A DNA stretch of 36,659 nt from Streptomyces sp. WAC 04229 (GCF_003947455.1 NZ_QHJH01000064.1:1-36659), one strand, 5' to 3'; shown: positions 22,616 through 31,904, counted from the first letter of the stretch. The notes: generated by a model not told the origin, from the letters alone. Program-made: numbers and translations.

Positions 22616-23473
22616 TCAGCGCGCGTACTCCTTCGCCACGTCCTCGATGCGCTGGCGCGACTGCTCCACGTTGAGCGCCTGCGCCCGCAGATGCTCGTAC
22701 ATCACCGTGTACTTCTGCACGTCCAGCGCCTTCTCGAGGTACAGGTCGCTGGTCACGCCCTCGATGTAGACCACGCTGGAGTCGGCCGCGTCGGCGAACT
22801 CCAGGATCGAGTACTGGCCGTTGATGCCGGGGTGCGCCCCGACGTCGAACGGCAGCACCTGCACGGTGATGTGCGGCAGCTGCGACATCTCGGCGACGTG
22901 CTCCAACTGCTCCCGCATCACCTGCCTGCCGCCCACCACGCGGCGCAGGCTGGCCTCGTCGAGCACCACCCACAGCCGCAGCGGGTTGTTCTGGGCGGCG
23001 ATGCGCTCCTGGCGCCGTATGCGGACCTGCACCCGCTTCTCGATGTCGGCGACCGAAGTCTCCGGCAGGGCGCCCTGGATGAGCGCCTCGGCGTACGCGC
23101 GAGTCTGCAACAGCCCGGTGATGATCTGCGGTTCGTAGGTCCGCAGCGACTCCGCGTCGGTCTCCAGGCCGATGTAGACGCTGTACGGGATGTCCCCGAA
23201 GGCGTGCCACCAGCCCTGCTGGCGCGAGTCCTTGGCCATCTGCATCAGCGAGTCGACGATCCGCTGGTCCTCGACCTCGTAGACCCCGCACAGGTCGCGG
23301 ACGTCGCGCTGGCTGATGCTGCGCCTGCCGTTCTCCAGGCGGCTGATCTTCGACTGCGAGACCAGCAGCCGCTCCGCCACCTCCTCTGCCGTCATGCCCT
23401 TGAGCTCGCGGAGCCTGCGCAGCTCCTGGCCCAGCCGACGCCGCCTTACGGTGGGATTGACACTCGACGCCAC
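22616..23473 (-). CDS. XRE-family regulator with DUF5753 domain
   Basis: 285 residues. The N-terminal HTH (about 8-62) has 'LGQELRRLRELKGMTAEEVA' and 'VSQSKISRLENGRRSIS'. The DUF5753 domain fills about 100-280 ('EPQIITGLLQTRAYAEALI', 'WVVLDEASLRRVVGG', 'ITVQVLPFDVGAHPG'). This is the large streptomycete regulator family that pairs with DUF397. The GTG at 23473 is preferred: GGAGGT lies 10 nt upstream and homologues usually begin ASSVNPTVRRRR. A GTG at 23512 or ATG at 23503 would add an untypical leader. Confidence 0.92.
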   Translation of the reverse strand: MASSVNPTVRRRRLGQELRRLRELKGMTAEEVAERLLVSQSKISRLENGRRSISQRDVRDLCGVYEVEDQRIVDSLMQMAKDSRQQGWWHAFGDIPYSVYIGLETDAESLRTYEPQIITGLLQTRAYAEALIQGALPETSVADIEKRVQVRIRRQERIAAQNNPLRLWVVLDEASLRRVVGGRQVMREQLEHVAEMSQLPHITVQVLPFDVGAHPGINGQYSILEFADAADSSVVYIEGVTSDLYLEKALDVQKYTVMYEHLRAQALNVEQSRQRIEDVAKEYAR

Positions 23474-23776
23474 GGAACGTGCACCTCCGGCTGCGTGACT
23501 CATACTTGCCACTTTGCGTATCTGCTGCTGAGCAGACTGCCACCAAGGTGGTTTCTACCGCTGGCAAACGGTCCATATGCGCCGCGTACACGCCAGTTCG
23601 GAACGCCACCCGTACACATGGCCGCGCGGGGCGGCGGGCCGGGCCGCCGCCCGGGCATGCCGGACGTACGGTCGGTCCCGCCGCCCCGCGCGGACCTGCG
23701 GCTCCCGTGACCGGGCTTGGGGACTGGCGGTGCGGCGGTGCGGTACTGCGTGTGCGTCACTGCGGTGCGGTGCGGC
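23474..23776. other. Intergenic stretch without a supported gene
   Basis: About 300 nt between the DUF5753 regulator promoter and the 3' end of the GPP34 gene. The left half must hold the regulator promoter and is A/T-richer (23504-23600). The right half has short TGCGGTGCGG-like iterations around 23730-23770. I see no strong hairpin or RNA gene. Confidence 0.5.
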
Positions 23777-24538
23777 TCAGTGGGCCACCGCACGCGCCAT
23801 GGATCCGTGGCGTGGTTGCGCCGGAACACCGCGGGCGGGTTCCGGAGCGGGCCTGCCACCCGGTCCGGCGGCCTGTCGGCCGGCCGGTGCGGCCGGAGCG
23901 CGGCGTGGCTGCGCTCCCGCGCCGTTCTGAACGTCCATCACCGCGTGCGCCACCAGGCCGCCCATGGGGTCGTGCCTGATGAGGTCCCGCAGGCGGGACC
24001 GCGACGAACGTCCTTCGTTGCCCGGGTAGAGGTGCTTGCCGAGACCGACCGCGTGGGCCAGCGCGGCGAGCGCCGCGGTCCGCGGATCCGGCGGAACGCC
24101 GGTGCGGATCGCCGAGTCGAGGCGGGCCTTGATCTCCCTGCTGATCGCCGTGTCGGTCGCCTGGTAGCGAGTCGTCGGCAGCACCCCGCACATCTGGCCC
24201 TCCACGGCATGCACCATGCCGCATCGCTCCAGATGCGAGAGGTAGGTCTGGCGCAGCCCCAGGCGGGGCCCGCCAATCCAGTTGACCGCCCGTACGGGAG
24301 CGCCACGCCTTCGCAGCAACTCCAACGCGCAGTCCAGTGTTGGATCTCCTGTCGGCCGTGGTGCCACCACGGCGATACGATCCCCGTCTGGGGCTATCCG
24401 TCCGGCCAGCGCCAGCTCGACCAGCTGCGCTCCGGCCAGACCCAGGTCGAGCGACTGCGGCTGTGCGGTGGTACCCGTGGTCGGGTCCAACGCCAGCAGC
24501 AGAAGCTCCTCCGGAAGTGTTCTGCGGCTCCTGCCCAT
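23777..24538 (-). CDS. GPP34-family (Golgi phosphoprotein 3-like) protein
   Basis: 253 residues. The GPP34 domain starts at once: 'LPEELLLLALDPTTG', then 'LGLAGAQLVELALAGRI', 'VNWIGGPRLGLRQTYLSHLERCG' in pieces, and 'HAVGLGKHLYPGNEGR'. Eukaryotic members bind phosphoinositides; streptomycetes keep many copies whose role is unknown. The last ~50 residues are Ala/Pro/Gly-rich. GGGGAGG lies 7 nt before the ATG. It is divergent from the carboxypeptidase gene. Confidence 0.9.
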   Translation of the reverse strand: MGRSRRTLPEELLLLALDPTTGTTAQPQSLDLGLAGAQLVELALAGRIAPDGDRIAVVAPRPTGDPTLDCALELLRRRGAPVRAVNWIGGPRLGLRQTYLSHLERCGMVHAVEGQMCGVLPTTRYQATDTAISREIKARLDSAIRTGVPPDPRTAALAALAHAVGLGKHLYPGNEGRSSRSRLRDLIRHDPMGGLVAHAVMDVQNGAGAQPRRAPAAPAGRQAAGPGGRPAPEPARGVPAQPRHGSMARAVAH

Positions 24539-24742
24539 CCATGCCTCCCCGCGTGGATGAGAGACAGGGTGACCCCTCTCACATTGGTCTGTCGAGGGTG
24601 CGTGACCTGTTTGTAGTGGAACCAGTAGGTATGTCGTTCTCGTCTTCCGCGTGGGTTCCCCCCGTACACAGGACACTGGTAAATGGTTTCGGTACGGGAT
24701 CGGCAGCGCGCACAGCACGTGCGGCGCATGGAGGAGGCATCG

Positions 24743-27133
24743 GTGGCGGGCGAGTCCCCCGACAGGTCGAAGCAGCGCGAGTCGTCGGAAGAACCGACGT
24801 CGGGGAGCGCGGGTCCGGTTCCCGAGGCCAGGACCGAGGCGAGCGAACGGCGTGATCCGCGGCTGGCGGTGTCGCGGGAGGACGCGAAGTCCTCGGCGTC
24901 CGCCGGGTCCGACGGCGCGGAGCGCCCGCGCGGGGGCGTCGACACGGCGACCCGGGTGCTGTCGGTCCGCGAGACGGAGACGGAAGCGGAGTCGGACGAG
25001 GTGGAGGAGGCGGGGTCCGCCGAGGAGGAGCCGGCCGAGGAAGCCGAAGGCTCCGGGACGTCCGAGGCGACCGAGGCGACCGACGAGGCGGTGTCCGCCG
25101 ACGACGACGCCCGGGACGACGAGGGCGACGAGGGCGACGAGGCTGAAGCGTCCGGCGCCTCCGACGCCTCGGAGGGCTCCGACGAAGCGGATACGCCGGA
25201 GAAGTCCGAGAAGCCGGACTCGCCCGCTACGTCTACCGCACCCGAGGAAGCGGACGACGCCGGGGACGATGCCACCCCCGGCGGCGGACGCCTGCGGGAC
25301 GCCGTCGCCGCATGGGTGGCGACCGCGGACGAGCGGGCCGCCGCCAACGCACGCCTGGAGGCCCCGGAAGCGGACGAGGCCACCGAGGGCGCCCAGAAGG
25401 ACGCCGAGGCCCCCCAGGAGGCCCCGGAGGCCGACGAGAAGCCCTCCGGCGCCCCCGCGGAGGACGCGCGTCCGGTCGACCAGCCCACCGCCGTGTTCCA
25501 GACGCGGCCCGCCAAGCCCCCCGTCGACCAGCCCACGACGATGCTGAAGCTGGGCGATGTCGCCCCGCCCCGCAAGAAGTCCGACAAAGACGACAAAGAC
25601 ACCAAGGTCGGCGAGGACGCTGAGGCGGACAAGGGGAACAAGGCCGACGACCCGCGCGACGCCGAGCGGACCAGCAAGTTCGTGGCGTTGCGTCACCTCG
25701 ACGACCCGGCGACGCGCAAGCCGCCGGGCGCCCCGAAGGCACCCTCCGAGCCCGCCGGGCCCGCCGAGCCGCCGCGGGTCCCCCGCAACGCCCCCACCGC
25801 CAACGTGCAGCAGGTCGGCCCCGAGCGGACGACACAGCAGCCGCTGCCGCCGAAGCCGCCGCTGGACCTGCTGGCCGAGCTGACCAACACCCCGCCGCCC
25901 CCGGAGACCCCGCTGCGGACGACGGTGCGCCGGGTCAAGATCTGGACGCCGCTGGTCGTCCTGCTCCTGATCGTCTTCGCGGTGGCGCAGTCGATGCGCC
26001 CGCTGCCCGCGCCGACCCTGGACCTCACGGCCGAGGACAGCTTCACCTTCGAGGGCGGCAAGCCGCAGATCCCGTGGCCGTCCAGCGGGCAGGCCGCGCT
26101 CGACGTGCAGGGCATCGGCACCTTCGGCTCGTCCGGCGACCAGAAGCCCGTACCGATCGCGAGCGTGGCCAAGGTCATGACCGCGTACGTCATCCTGCGC
26201 GAGCACCCGCTCAAGAGCGGCGCCGAGGGCCCGAAGATCGAGATCGACCAGGCCGCCGAGGACCAGTCGCAGGCCGGCCAGGAGTCGACGGTCAACGTCT
26301 TCGCGGGCGACTCGATCTCGCAGCGCGAGGCCCTGGAGAGCATCCTCATCGCGTCCGCGAACAACGTGGCGCGACTGCTCGCCCGCTGGGACGCGGGGTC
26401 CGAGAAGGCGTTCGTCGAGAAGATGAACGCCACCGCCGAGGACCTCGGCATGACCAACACCACGTACACCGACCCGTCGGGCCTGAACAACACCACCGTG
26501 AGCACCGCCGTGGACCAGGTGAAGCTGGCCAAGGCGGCGATGACGGAGCCCGCGTTCCGCGAGGTCGCGGCGATGATGTCCTACGACGACTACAAGGGCG
26601 TCAACCACTCCAACTGGAACCACCTGGTCGGCCACAACGACGTCGTCGGCATCAAGACCGGCACCACCACCTCCGCGCTCGGCAACCTCGTCTTCGCGGC
26701 CAAGAAGGACGTCGACGGCGAGACCCGGACCATCGTCGGTGCCGTGGTGCGGCAGCCGGCGGGCGGCGCGGACAACACCATCCTCGGTGCCGCGCTGGAC
26801 TCCAGCGACAAGCTGATCCGGGCCGCGCAGGACACCCTGGAGTCGTCGACGATCGTGAAGAAGGGCAGCGTCGTCGGGTACGTCGACGACGGCCTCGGCG
26901 GCCGCACGCCGGTCGTCGCCACGCAGGACGTCAAGGCGGTCGGCTGGGCCGGGCTGACCGTGAAACTGACGTTCAAGGCGGACGAGGTGCCGCACACGGC
27001 GAAGGCCGGGACGAAGGTCGGCACCCTCGCGGTCGGCGACGGCGGCAGCAGCGGCGCGGTGAAGGTGCCGGTCGCCCTGCGGGACGACCTCGCCGAGCCC
27101 GGCTTCACGGACAAGCTCACCCGCGTGGGCTGA
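24743..27133 (+). CDS. D-alanyl-D-alanine carboxypeptidase with long acidic cytoplasmic arm
   Basis: A protein of about 796 residues. Residues 1-395 are a low-complexity Glu/Asp/Ala/Ser/Pro arm with several 'DQPT' and 'TSKFVALRHLD' type pieces, followed by one membrane span (about 400-417) and a C-terminal S11/PBP5-type peptidase. Active-site motifs are S474-V-A-K477, S538-A-N540 and K638-T-G. It trims D-Ala from peptidoglycan stem peptides outside the membrane. GTG 24743 is chosen because GGAGGAGG lies about 7 nt upstream; ATG 24683 or 24728 are alternatives. The acidic arm is probably cytoplasmic and may recruit or be phosphorylated by other proteins (inference). Confidence 0.93.
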   Translation: MAGESPDRSKQRESSEEPTSGSAGPVPEARTEASERRDPRLAVSREDAKSSASAGSDGAERPRGGVDTATRVLSVRETETEAESDEVEEAGSAEEEPAEEAEGSGTSEATEATDEAVSADDDARDDEGDEGDEAEASGASDASEGSDEADTPEKSEKPDSPATSTAPEEADDAGDDATPGGGRLRDAVAAWVATADERAAANARLEAPEADEATEGAQKDAEAPQEAPEADEKPSGAPAEDARPVDQPTAVFQTRPAKPPVDQPTTMLKLGDVAPPRKKSDKDDKDTKVGEDAEADKGNKADDPRDAERTSKFVALRHLDDPATRKPPGAPKAPSEPAGPAEPPRVPRNAPTANVQQVGPERTTQQPLPPKPPLDLLAELTNTPPPPETPLRTTVRRVKIWTPLVVLLLIVFAVAQSMRPLPAPTLDLTAEDSFTFEGGKPQIPWPSSGQAALDVQGIGTFGSSGDQKPVPIASVAKVMTAYVILREHPLKSGAEGPKIEIDQAAEDQSQAGQESTVNVFAGDSISQREALESILIASANNVARLLARWDAGSEKAFVEKMNATAEDLGMTNTTYTDPSGLNNTTVSTAVDQVKLAKAAMTEPAFREVAAMMSYDDYKGVNHSNWNHLVGHNDVVGIKTGTTTSALGNLVFAAKKDVDGETRTIVGAVVRQPAGGADNTILGAALDSSDKLIRAAQDTLESSTIVKKGSVVGYVDDGLGGRTPVVATQDVKAVGWAGLTVKLTFKADEVPHTAKAGTKVGTLAVGDGGSSGAVKVPVALRDDLAEPGFTDKLTRVG

Positions 27134-27166
27134 CGCCGGGCCCGGCCCGGGCCCGGCCGAAGCCTC

Positions 27167-27200
27167 CACGCCCCCGTGGCCGACCGGCCGCGGGGGCGTG
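27167..27200 (+). terminator. Terminator after the carboxypeptidase gene
   Basis: CACGCCCCCG (27167-27176) pairs with CGGGGGCGTG (27191-27200) around a 14-nt loop, 34 nt after the stop. Alternating GGGCCC/CCGG runs at 27137-27158 may add structure. Confidence 0.75.
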
Positions 27201-27332
27201 CGCGTGGGGCGCCGAAAGTGAGGAAGCCACGGTGCGGGCGTGCGTGCTAGCGTCACGAAACGGGGCAGGTCGCCGGTCGCCGGAACGGGACACGGCCCAA
27301 AGCAGAAGACGGGACACGGGGAGTGCCTTCAG

Positions 27333-29222
27333 GTGGCCACTGCGGAGCCGACACGCGCCGACGACGCCGATTCGGGCCCGGGAGCCGGCCCGCGACCACG
27401 CGTACCCGCGCCGCGCGGGGAGGGCGACGGCCGTGACCCCGAACGCACGGACGCGCAAGGGCCCCACGAGGACCGCCCGCAGGCGCCGTCCCCGATGAAC
27501 GCCGCGTTCCACGCCGTGCGCGAGCGCATGCTGCGCCACCCCGTGCTGTCCGTGACCGTCCTGGCCGGCGTCCTCCACGTCGTCTGGTTCTTCACGTTCG
27601 CGAACAGCGGCGGCGACCTCGCGGCACAGGACGCGTGGTCGGAGTTCGTCGGCCGGCACCCGGACTCGGCGTACAACCTCGCCTGGTACGGCGGCATGCA
27701 CCCGGTGTCGTACAGCGTGGTCTCGCCGTACCTGATGTCGGTGCTCGGCGTGCGGACCACGATGATGATCGCGGGCACGGTGTCGGCGGGCCTGCTGACG
27801 ATGATCCTGATCCGCAGCCGCGTGGTGCGCAATCCGCTGTGGGCCTCGCTGGCGGGGCTGTTCGGGCTGCTGGGCAACGCCGCGTCGGGCCGGGTGACCT
27901 TCGGCCTCGGCATGATGTTCGGCCTCGGCGCGGTCGCCGCGGTCTTCTGCTGGCCCTACCGCTGGCGCTACGAGCGCTGGGCCAAGGGCCTGTGCGCGGC
28001 GCCGCTGGCCGCGCTGTCCACGATGGCGTCGCCGGTCTCGGGTCTGTTCGTGGGCCTGGTGGCGGTCGCGCTGTTCCTCCAGAAGCGGCGGCCGGGGGCC
28101 TGGTCGCTGGGGCTGGCCCCCGCGGCGGTCGTGGCGCTGTCGGCCTGGCTGTTCCCCTTCTCCGGCACGCAGCCGATGTCCTTCGGTTCGGCGGCCCTGC
28201 CGGTCCTGTACGCGGGCCTGGTCTACGCGTTCGTGCCGCGCACCTGGACCACCGTGCGGATCACCTCGGCGGTCTACGGCCTGGCCGTGCTGCTGGTCTG
28301 GGTGATCAGCTCGCAGATCGGCTCCAACATCACGCGCCTGGCGATGCTCTTCGCCGGGGTGGCACTGGTGGCGGCGCTGCCGTTCACGGTGCCGAAGTCG
28401 CGCAAGTGGTACGCGCTGGTGGTCTCGCTCGTCGGCTTCGTGGCCTGGATCGGCTTCAAGTCGGCCGACGACGTCATCCACACGACGCCGGCCGCCTCGT
28501 GGGCGCGGGAGCTGGCGCCGCTGGTCAACGAACTCCAGGAGGTCGGCGCCGAGCGCGGCCGGGTCGAGGTCGTCCCGGCCCGCTCCCACCGTGAGGCTTC
28601 GGCGCTGGCGCCGTACGTGAACCTGGCCCGCGGCTGGAACCGTCAGGCCGACATGGAGCGCAACCCCCTCTTCTACGACGACACGCTCAACTCGGCGAAC
28701 TACCACGAGTGGCTGCAGCGCTGGGCGGTGCACTTCGTGGTGCTGCCGAAGGACGAGCCGGACGGGGACGGCGGCGAGCGGGAGCGAGAGCTGGTCCAGC
28801 GAGGGCTGCCGTTCCTGAAGCAGATCTGGGGCGACGCCAACTGGCAGCTGTTCCAGGTGACCAACCCGACCCCGCTGGCGGAGCCCCACGCGGAGGTCCA
28901 GCGCGCCGAGCAGGGCGAGTGGACGATCGACGTGAAGGAGCCGGGCCGGATCCTGGTCCGGGTGCCGTACTCGCCGTGGCTGAGCCTGGTCGACGAGGAG
29001 GGCAACAAGCTCCAGCCGCCGCAGGAGACGGAGGCCTCCAAGAACAGCCCCGACGGCACGCCGAAGACGTACGACAACGTGAACGGCTGCGTGACGGAGA
29101 CCGAGGAGACCGCCGAGGGCGACAAGTGGACGCTGCTGCTCGCCCCCGAGGCGGGCACGTACCGGCTGGCCGCGCCGTACGGACTGCAGCGCGGTACGCC
29201 GTGCCCGGAGGAGCTGAGGTAA
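27333..29222 (+). CDS. Polytopic membrane protein of unknown function
   Basis: 629 residues. Residues 1-55 are disordered and charged. About 10-12 membrane spans follow from about 68 to 395, then a ~230-residue C-terminal domain ('ARELAPLVNELQEVG', 'QADMERNPLFYDD', 'YHEWLQRWAVHFVVLP') that probably lies outside the membrane. The layout resembles GT-C-type glycosyltransferases or other lipid-sugar enzymes, but I cannot name a family and the early acidic pair expected for GT-C is not clear. GTG 27333 follows GGGGAG by 9 nt. It sits between a carboxypeptidase and a symporter, so an envelope role is possible. Confidence 0.8.
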   Translation: MATAEPTRADDADSGPGAGPRPRVPAPRGEGDGRDPERTDAQGPHEDRPQAPSPMNAAFHAVRERMLRHPVLSVTVLAGVLHVVWFFTFANSGGDLAAQDAWSEFVGRHPDSAYNLAWYGGMHPVSYSVVSPYLMSVLGVRTTMMIAGTVSAGLLTMILIRSRVVRNPLWASLAGLFGLLGNAASGRVTFGLGMMFGLGAVAAVFCWPYRWRYERWAKGLCAAPLAALSTMASPVSGLFVGLVAVALFLQKRRPGAWSLGLAPAAVVALSAWLFPFSGTQPMSFGSAALPVLYAGLVYAFVPRTWTTVRITSAVYGLAVLLVWVISSQIGSNITRLAMLFAGVALVAALPFTVPKSRKWYALVVSLVGFVAWIGFKSADDVIHTTPAASWARELAPLVNELQEVGAERGRVEVVPARSHREASALAPYVNLARGWNRQADMERNPLFYDDTLNSANYHEWLQRWAVHFVVLPKDEPDGDGGERERELVQRGLPFLKQIWGDANWQLFQVTNPTPLAEPHAEVQRAEQGEWTIDVKEPGRILVRVPYSPWLSLVDEEGNKLQPPQETEASKNSPDGTPKTYDNVNGCVTETEETAEGDKWTLLLAPEAGTYRLAAPYGLQRGTPCPEELR

Positions 29223-29448
29223 GCCTCTGGGGGAAGGACTCTCGGCGTTCATGTAGGTGAACCGAGGTCAGCAAGCCGAACATTTTTACTCCCTCTTGAC
29301 CTTCCCCTTCCTTGTCGTGCCCGCGTCGACGCAACCACGATGAGCGGGCACTTCGCGCCCTGCCTCGCCCCTACCCGCCCCTACCCCGCTCGTGCGAAGT
29401 GCCAACCAGCTGAGCGGAGTTCACAAGGCGGACCCCGGAAGGGGGCAC

Positions 29449-31032
29449 ATGAACGGTCTCGACTGGTCCGTGCTCATCGGCTACTTCGCCGTCATGGTGG
29501 CGATCGGCGTGTGGTCGCACAAACGCGTGGACGACGTGAGCGACTTCTTCACGGCCGGGGGCAAGATGCCCTGGTGGCTGTCCGGCATCTCGCACCACAT
29601 GTCCGGCTACAGCGCGGTGATGTTCACCGGCTACGCCGGCATCGCCTACACCTACGGCGTCACCTCGTTCGTGACATGGTCGTTCCCCATCGCGCTCGGC
29701 ATCGCCATCGGCTCCAAGCTGTTCGCGCCGCGCATCAACCGGCTGCGCTCACGGCTGCACGTGGCCTCGCCGCTGGAGTACCTGAAGAACCGGTACAACC
29801 TGCCCACCCAGCAGGCGCTGGCCTGGTCCGGCATGCTGCTGAAGATCGTGGACGTGGCCGCGAAGTGGGCGGCCATCGCCACCCTGCTGTCCGTCTTCAC
29901 CGGCATCAGCCTCAACCAGGGCATCCTGATCACCGGCGTCATCACGGGCATCTACTGCACGATCGGCGGCCTGTGGGCGGACGCGCTGACCGAGCTGGGC
30001 CAGTTCATCATCCAGCTGCTGGCCGGCGTGGCGATGTTCGTGGCCGTGGTGATGAAGCTCGGCGACTACGGCGGCTTCTTCGGCGTCTGGGACGAACCCG
30101 CCCTCCAGGGCCACGGGAAACCGCTGGTCGGCCCCTACGGAACGGTGTTCCTGCTGGCCTTCCTCTTCATCAAGCTCTTCGAGTACAACGGCGGCATGCT
30201 CAACCAGGCCCAGCGCTACATGGCCACCCGCAACGCCCACGAGGCCACCCGGTCGGCGCGGCTGTCGGCCGTGCTCTGGCTGGTCTGGCCGCTGGTGCTG
30301 TTCTTCCCGATGTGGATGTCGCCGCTGCTGGTGGAGTCGCAGAAGCCGGACGGTTCCGACTCGTACGCCCTGATGACCGAGCAGTTGCTGCCGCACGGAC
30401 TGCTCGGCCTGGTCATCGTCGGCTTCTTCTCGCACACCATGGCCATGTGCTCCTCGGACGCCAACGCCATCGCGGCGGTGTTCACCCGGGACGTGGCCCC
30501 GGTGCTGTCGTCGCGGGCGCGGGAGTGGGGGCAGCGGGCCGGACTGCTGGCGGCGCGGCTGACGACGGTGGTCTTCCTCGGGCTGTCGATGGCGGTGGCG
30601 ACGCAGGTCGACTCGCCGACGTTCAAGGACATCATCACGGTCGTCATCAAGTGGGTCGCCGGACTGATGGGCCCGATCGCGATCCCGATGATGCTCGGTC
30701 TGCTGCGGCCCTTCCGCCGCTCGGGACCGACCGCCGCGCTCACCAGCTGGGGGCTCGGGCTGCTCGCCTTCTGGCTGGTCAACTACCCGATCAGCTGGAA
30801 CGTGGAGGGCGGGGTGCCGCTGGAGTACCAGGTCTCCATCCCGCTGGCGGTCTCGCTGGTCCTGTACATCGTGGTCGGCTACCTGAAGCCGGAGGACACT
30901 CCGGAGCGGCTGGCGATCATCGAGCGCGTCAACACCGACGACGACGGCGACGTGTCCGCCGCGACGGCCGCCATCCCGAAGCCGGCGCCCGGGGTGGGGG
31001 ACGCGAAGACGGGCAGCAAGGTGGGCGACTAG
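29449..31032 (+). CDS. Sodium:solute symporter (SSS family)
   Basis: A 527-residue protein with about 13-14 spans. It begins 'LDWSVLIGYFAVMVAIGVW', typical of the SSS/SLC5 family. 'DFFTAGGKMPWWLSGISHHMSGYSAVMFTGYAGIAYTYG' (seen in parts) is the TM1-TM2 sodium/substrate region, and 'SPLEYLKNRYN' is the usual loop. The substrate is probably a sugar or small organic acid, not resolvable here. GGAAGGGGG lies just upstream of the ATG at 29449; an in-frame ATG at 29392 is less likely. A possible TTGACC -35 lies at 29297. Confidence 0.92.
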   Translation: MNGLDWSVLIGYFAVMVAIGVWSHKRVDDVSDFFTAGGKMPWWLSGISHHMSGYSAVMFTGYAGIAYTYGVTSFVTWSFPIALGIAIGSKLFAPRINRLRSRLHVASPLEYLKNRYNLPTQQALAWSGMLLKIVDVAAKWAAIATLLSVFTGISLNQGILITGVITGIYCTIGGLWADALTELGQFIIQLLAGVAMFVAVVMKLGDYGGFFGVWDEPALQGHGKPLVGPYGTVFLLAFLFIKLFEYNGGMLNQAQRYMATRNAHEATRSARLSAVLWLVWPLVLFFPMWMSPLLVESQKPDGSDSYALMTEQLLPHGLLGLVIVGFFSHTMAMCSSDANAIAAVFTRDVAPVLSSRAREWGQRAGLLAARLTTVVFLGLSMAVATQVDSPTFKDIITVVIKWVAGLMGPIAIPMMLGLLRPFRRSGPTAALTSWGLGLLAFWLVNYPISWNVEGGVPLEYQVSIPLAVSLVLYIVVGYLKPEDTPERLAIIERVNTDDDGDVSAATAAIPKPAPGVGDAKTGSKVGD

Positions 31033-31052
31033 CCCGGCGCGGACGTCTCCGT

Positions 31053-31090
31053 CCCCGGCCGGTACCCGTGACTGTGGGTGCCGGCCGGGG
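31053..31090. terminator. Bidirectional terminator between symporter and VOC gene
   Basis: 15-bp arms 31053-31067 and 31076-31090 (14 of 15 paired) with an 8-nt loop, located between converging stops at 31032 and 31100. Confidence 0.85.
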
Positions 31091-31099
31091 GCGTCGGGC

Positions 31100-31510
31100 T
31101 CAGTGCACTTCCTGGATCCGGATCTGGTTGCCGGCCGGGTCGCGGAAGGCGCAGTCCCGGATGCCGTACGGCTGCTCGGTCGGTTCCTGGACGATCTCGG
31201 CGTTCCCGGCGCGCAGCTTCTCGAAGGTGCCGTCGAGGTCCTTGGTGGCGAGCAGCAGCCACCCGTAGGTGCCCTTGGCCATCATCTCGGTGATGGTCCG
31301 GCGCTCGGCCTCGGTGATCCCGGGGTCGGCGGCGGGCGGCGCCAGCAGGAGCGAGATGTCCGGCTGACCGGCGGGCCCGACGGTGATCCAGCGCATCGCG
31401 CCCTGCCCCACGTCCTGCCGGACCTCGAACCCGAGGACGTCGCGGTAGAACACCAGCGACGCGTCCGGGTCGTCGTGCGGGAGGACGGTGGTGTGAATGC
31501 TGATACCCAT
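31100..31510 (-). CDS. VOC/glyoxalase-fold protein
   Basis: A protein of about 136 residues with the vicinal-oxygen-chelate pattern: 'HTTVLPHDDPDASLVFYRDVLGFEV' (in pieces) at the start and 'YGIRDCAFRDPAGNQIRIQE' at the end, where a glutamate of the metal site sits. It may be a dioxygenase-like, resistance or isomerase protein; the reaction is unknown. ATG 31510 begins at the domain; GTG 31519 would add three residues. Confidence 0.88.
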   Translation of the reverse strand: MGISIHTTVLPHDDPDASLVFYRDVLGFEVRQDVGQGAMRWITVGPAGQPDISLLLAPPAADPGITEAERRTITEMMAKGTYGWLLLATKDLDGTFEKLRAGNAEIVQEPTEQPYGIRDCAFRDPAGNQIRIQEVH

Positions 31511-31542
31511 GCGGGCCACGCTAGCGGGAACGGGGGGTGTGG

Positions 31543-31680
31543 TCAGTCCTTGCTCTTCCGCCGTTTCTGATCACGGAAGAAGGACCAGGTGGCCACCCCC
31601 ACGACCACCACGAGAATGATCGTCGTGGCGAGGGGGCTTCCTTTGACTCCCGTTCCCATCGCCAACAGGGGCAGTTCCAT
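31543..31680 (-). CDS. Small single-span membrane protein (45 aa)
   Basis: 45 residues: a short polar start, one hydrophobic span at about 19-33 ('TTIILVVVVGVATWSFF') and a strongly basic tail 'RDQKRRKSKD'. AAAGGA lies 7 nt before the ATG at 31680. It follows the 43-residue gene by 48 nt in the same direction. The shape matches the two other mini membrane proteins nearby. No family is recognised. The basic end predicts a cytoplasmic C-terminus. Confidence 0.65.
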   Translation of the reverse strand: MELPLLAMGTGVKGSPLATTIILVVVVGVATWSFFRDQKRRKSKD

Positions 31681-31728
31681 GCCGGATCCTTTGGTCGTCG
31701 TCTGTGGAGGGGCGGAAGCCGACTGCCG

Positions 31729-31860
31729 TCACTTGTCGCCTCTGCTCCTCCTCCGCAGCGAGACGACCGCGAAGATGAGGAGGCCGACGGCGATGACGGC
31801 GACCGTCACGCCGACGCTTCCTCCGATCGCGGCGCCGGATCGAGCGAGTGTCGACGTCAT
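31729..31860 (-). CDS. Small single-span membrane protein (43 aa)
   Basis: 43 residues: Gly/Ala-rich start, a span at about 16-33 ('VGVTVAVIAVGLLIFAVV') and a basic tail 'LRRRSRGDK'. Its ATG overlaps the TGA of the upstream 15-codon ORF (ATGA), and GAAGGA lies 7 nt upstream inside that ORF. Third positions are almost all G or C, supporting coding. Function unknown. Confidence 0.7.
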   Translation of the reverse strand: MTSTLARSGAAIGGSVGVTVAVIAVGLLIFAVVSLRRRSRGDK

Positions 31861-31904
31861 GCGGTGTCCTTCATCTGACCGACGAATGCCGCGAGTGAAA
31901 TCAT
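31857..31904 (-). CDS. 15-residue peptide coupled to the 43-aa membrane protein
   Basis: Reads MISLAAFVGQMKDTA from the ATG at 31904, with CGGAGG about 6 nt upstream, and ends in a 4-nt overlap with the next gene. It could be a bioactive or leader peptide, or a coupling ORF that sets translation of the membrane protein. It is too short for family assignment. Confidence 0.5.
   Translation of the reverse strand: MISLAAFVGQMKDTA

Noticed and set aside
27137..27160. GGGCCC/CCGG iterations after the carboxypeptidase stop as a repeat element
   Set aside because: Short simple-sequence run with no second copy in the window; the neighbouring hairpin at 27167 explains the structure better.
23777..27256. 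Very long open frame on the minus strand opposite the carboxypeptidase gene
   Set aside because: Only its last 253 codons (GPP34) have family features and a ribosome site; the rest is an antisense shadow of a G/C-rich gene.
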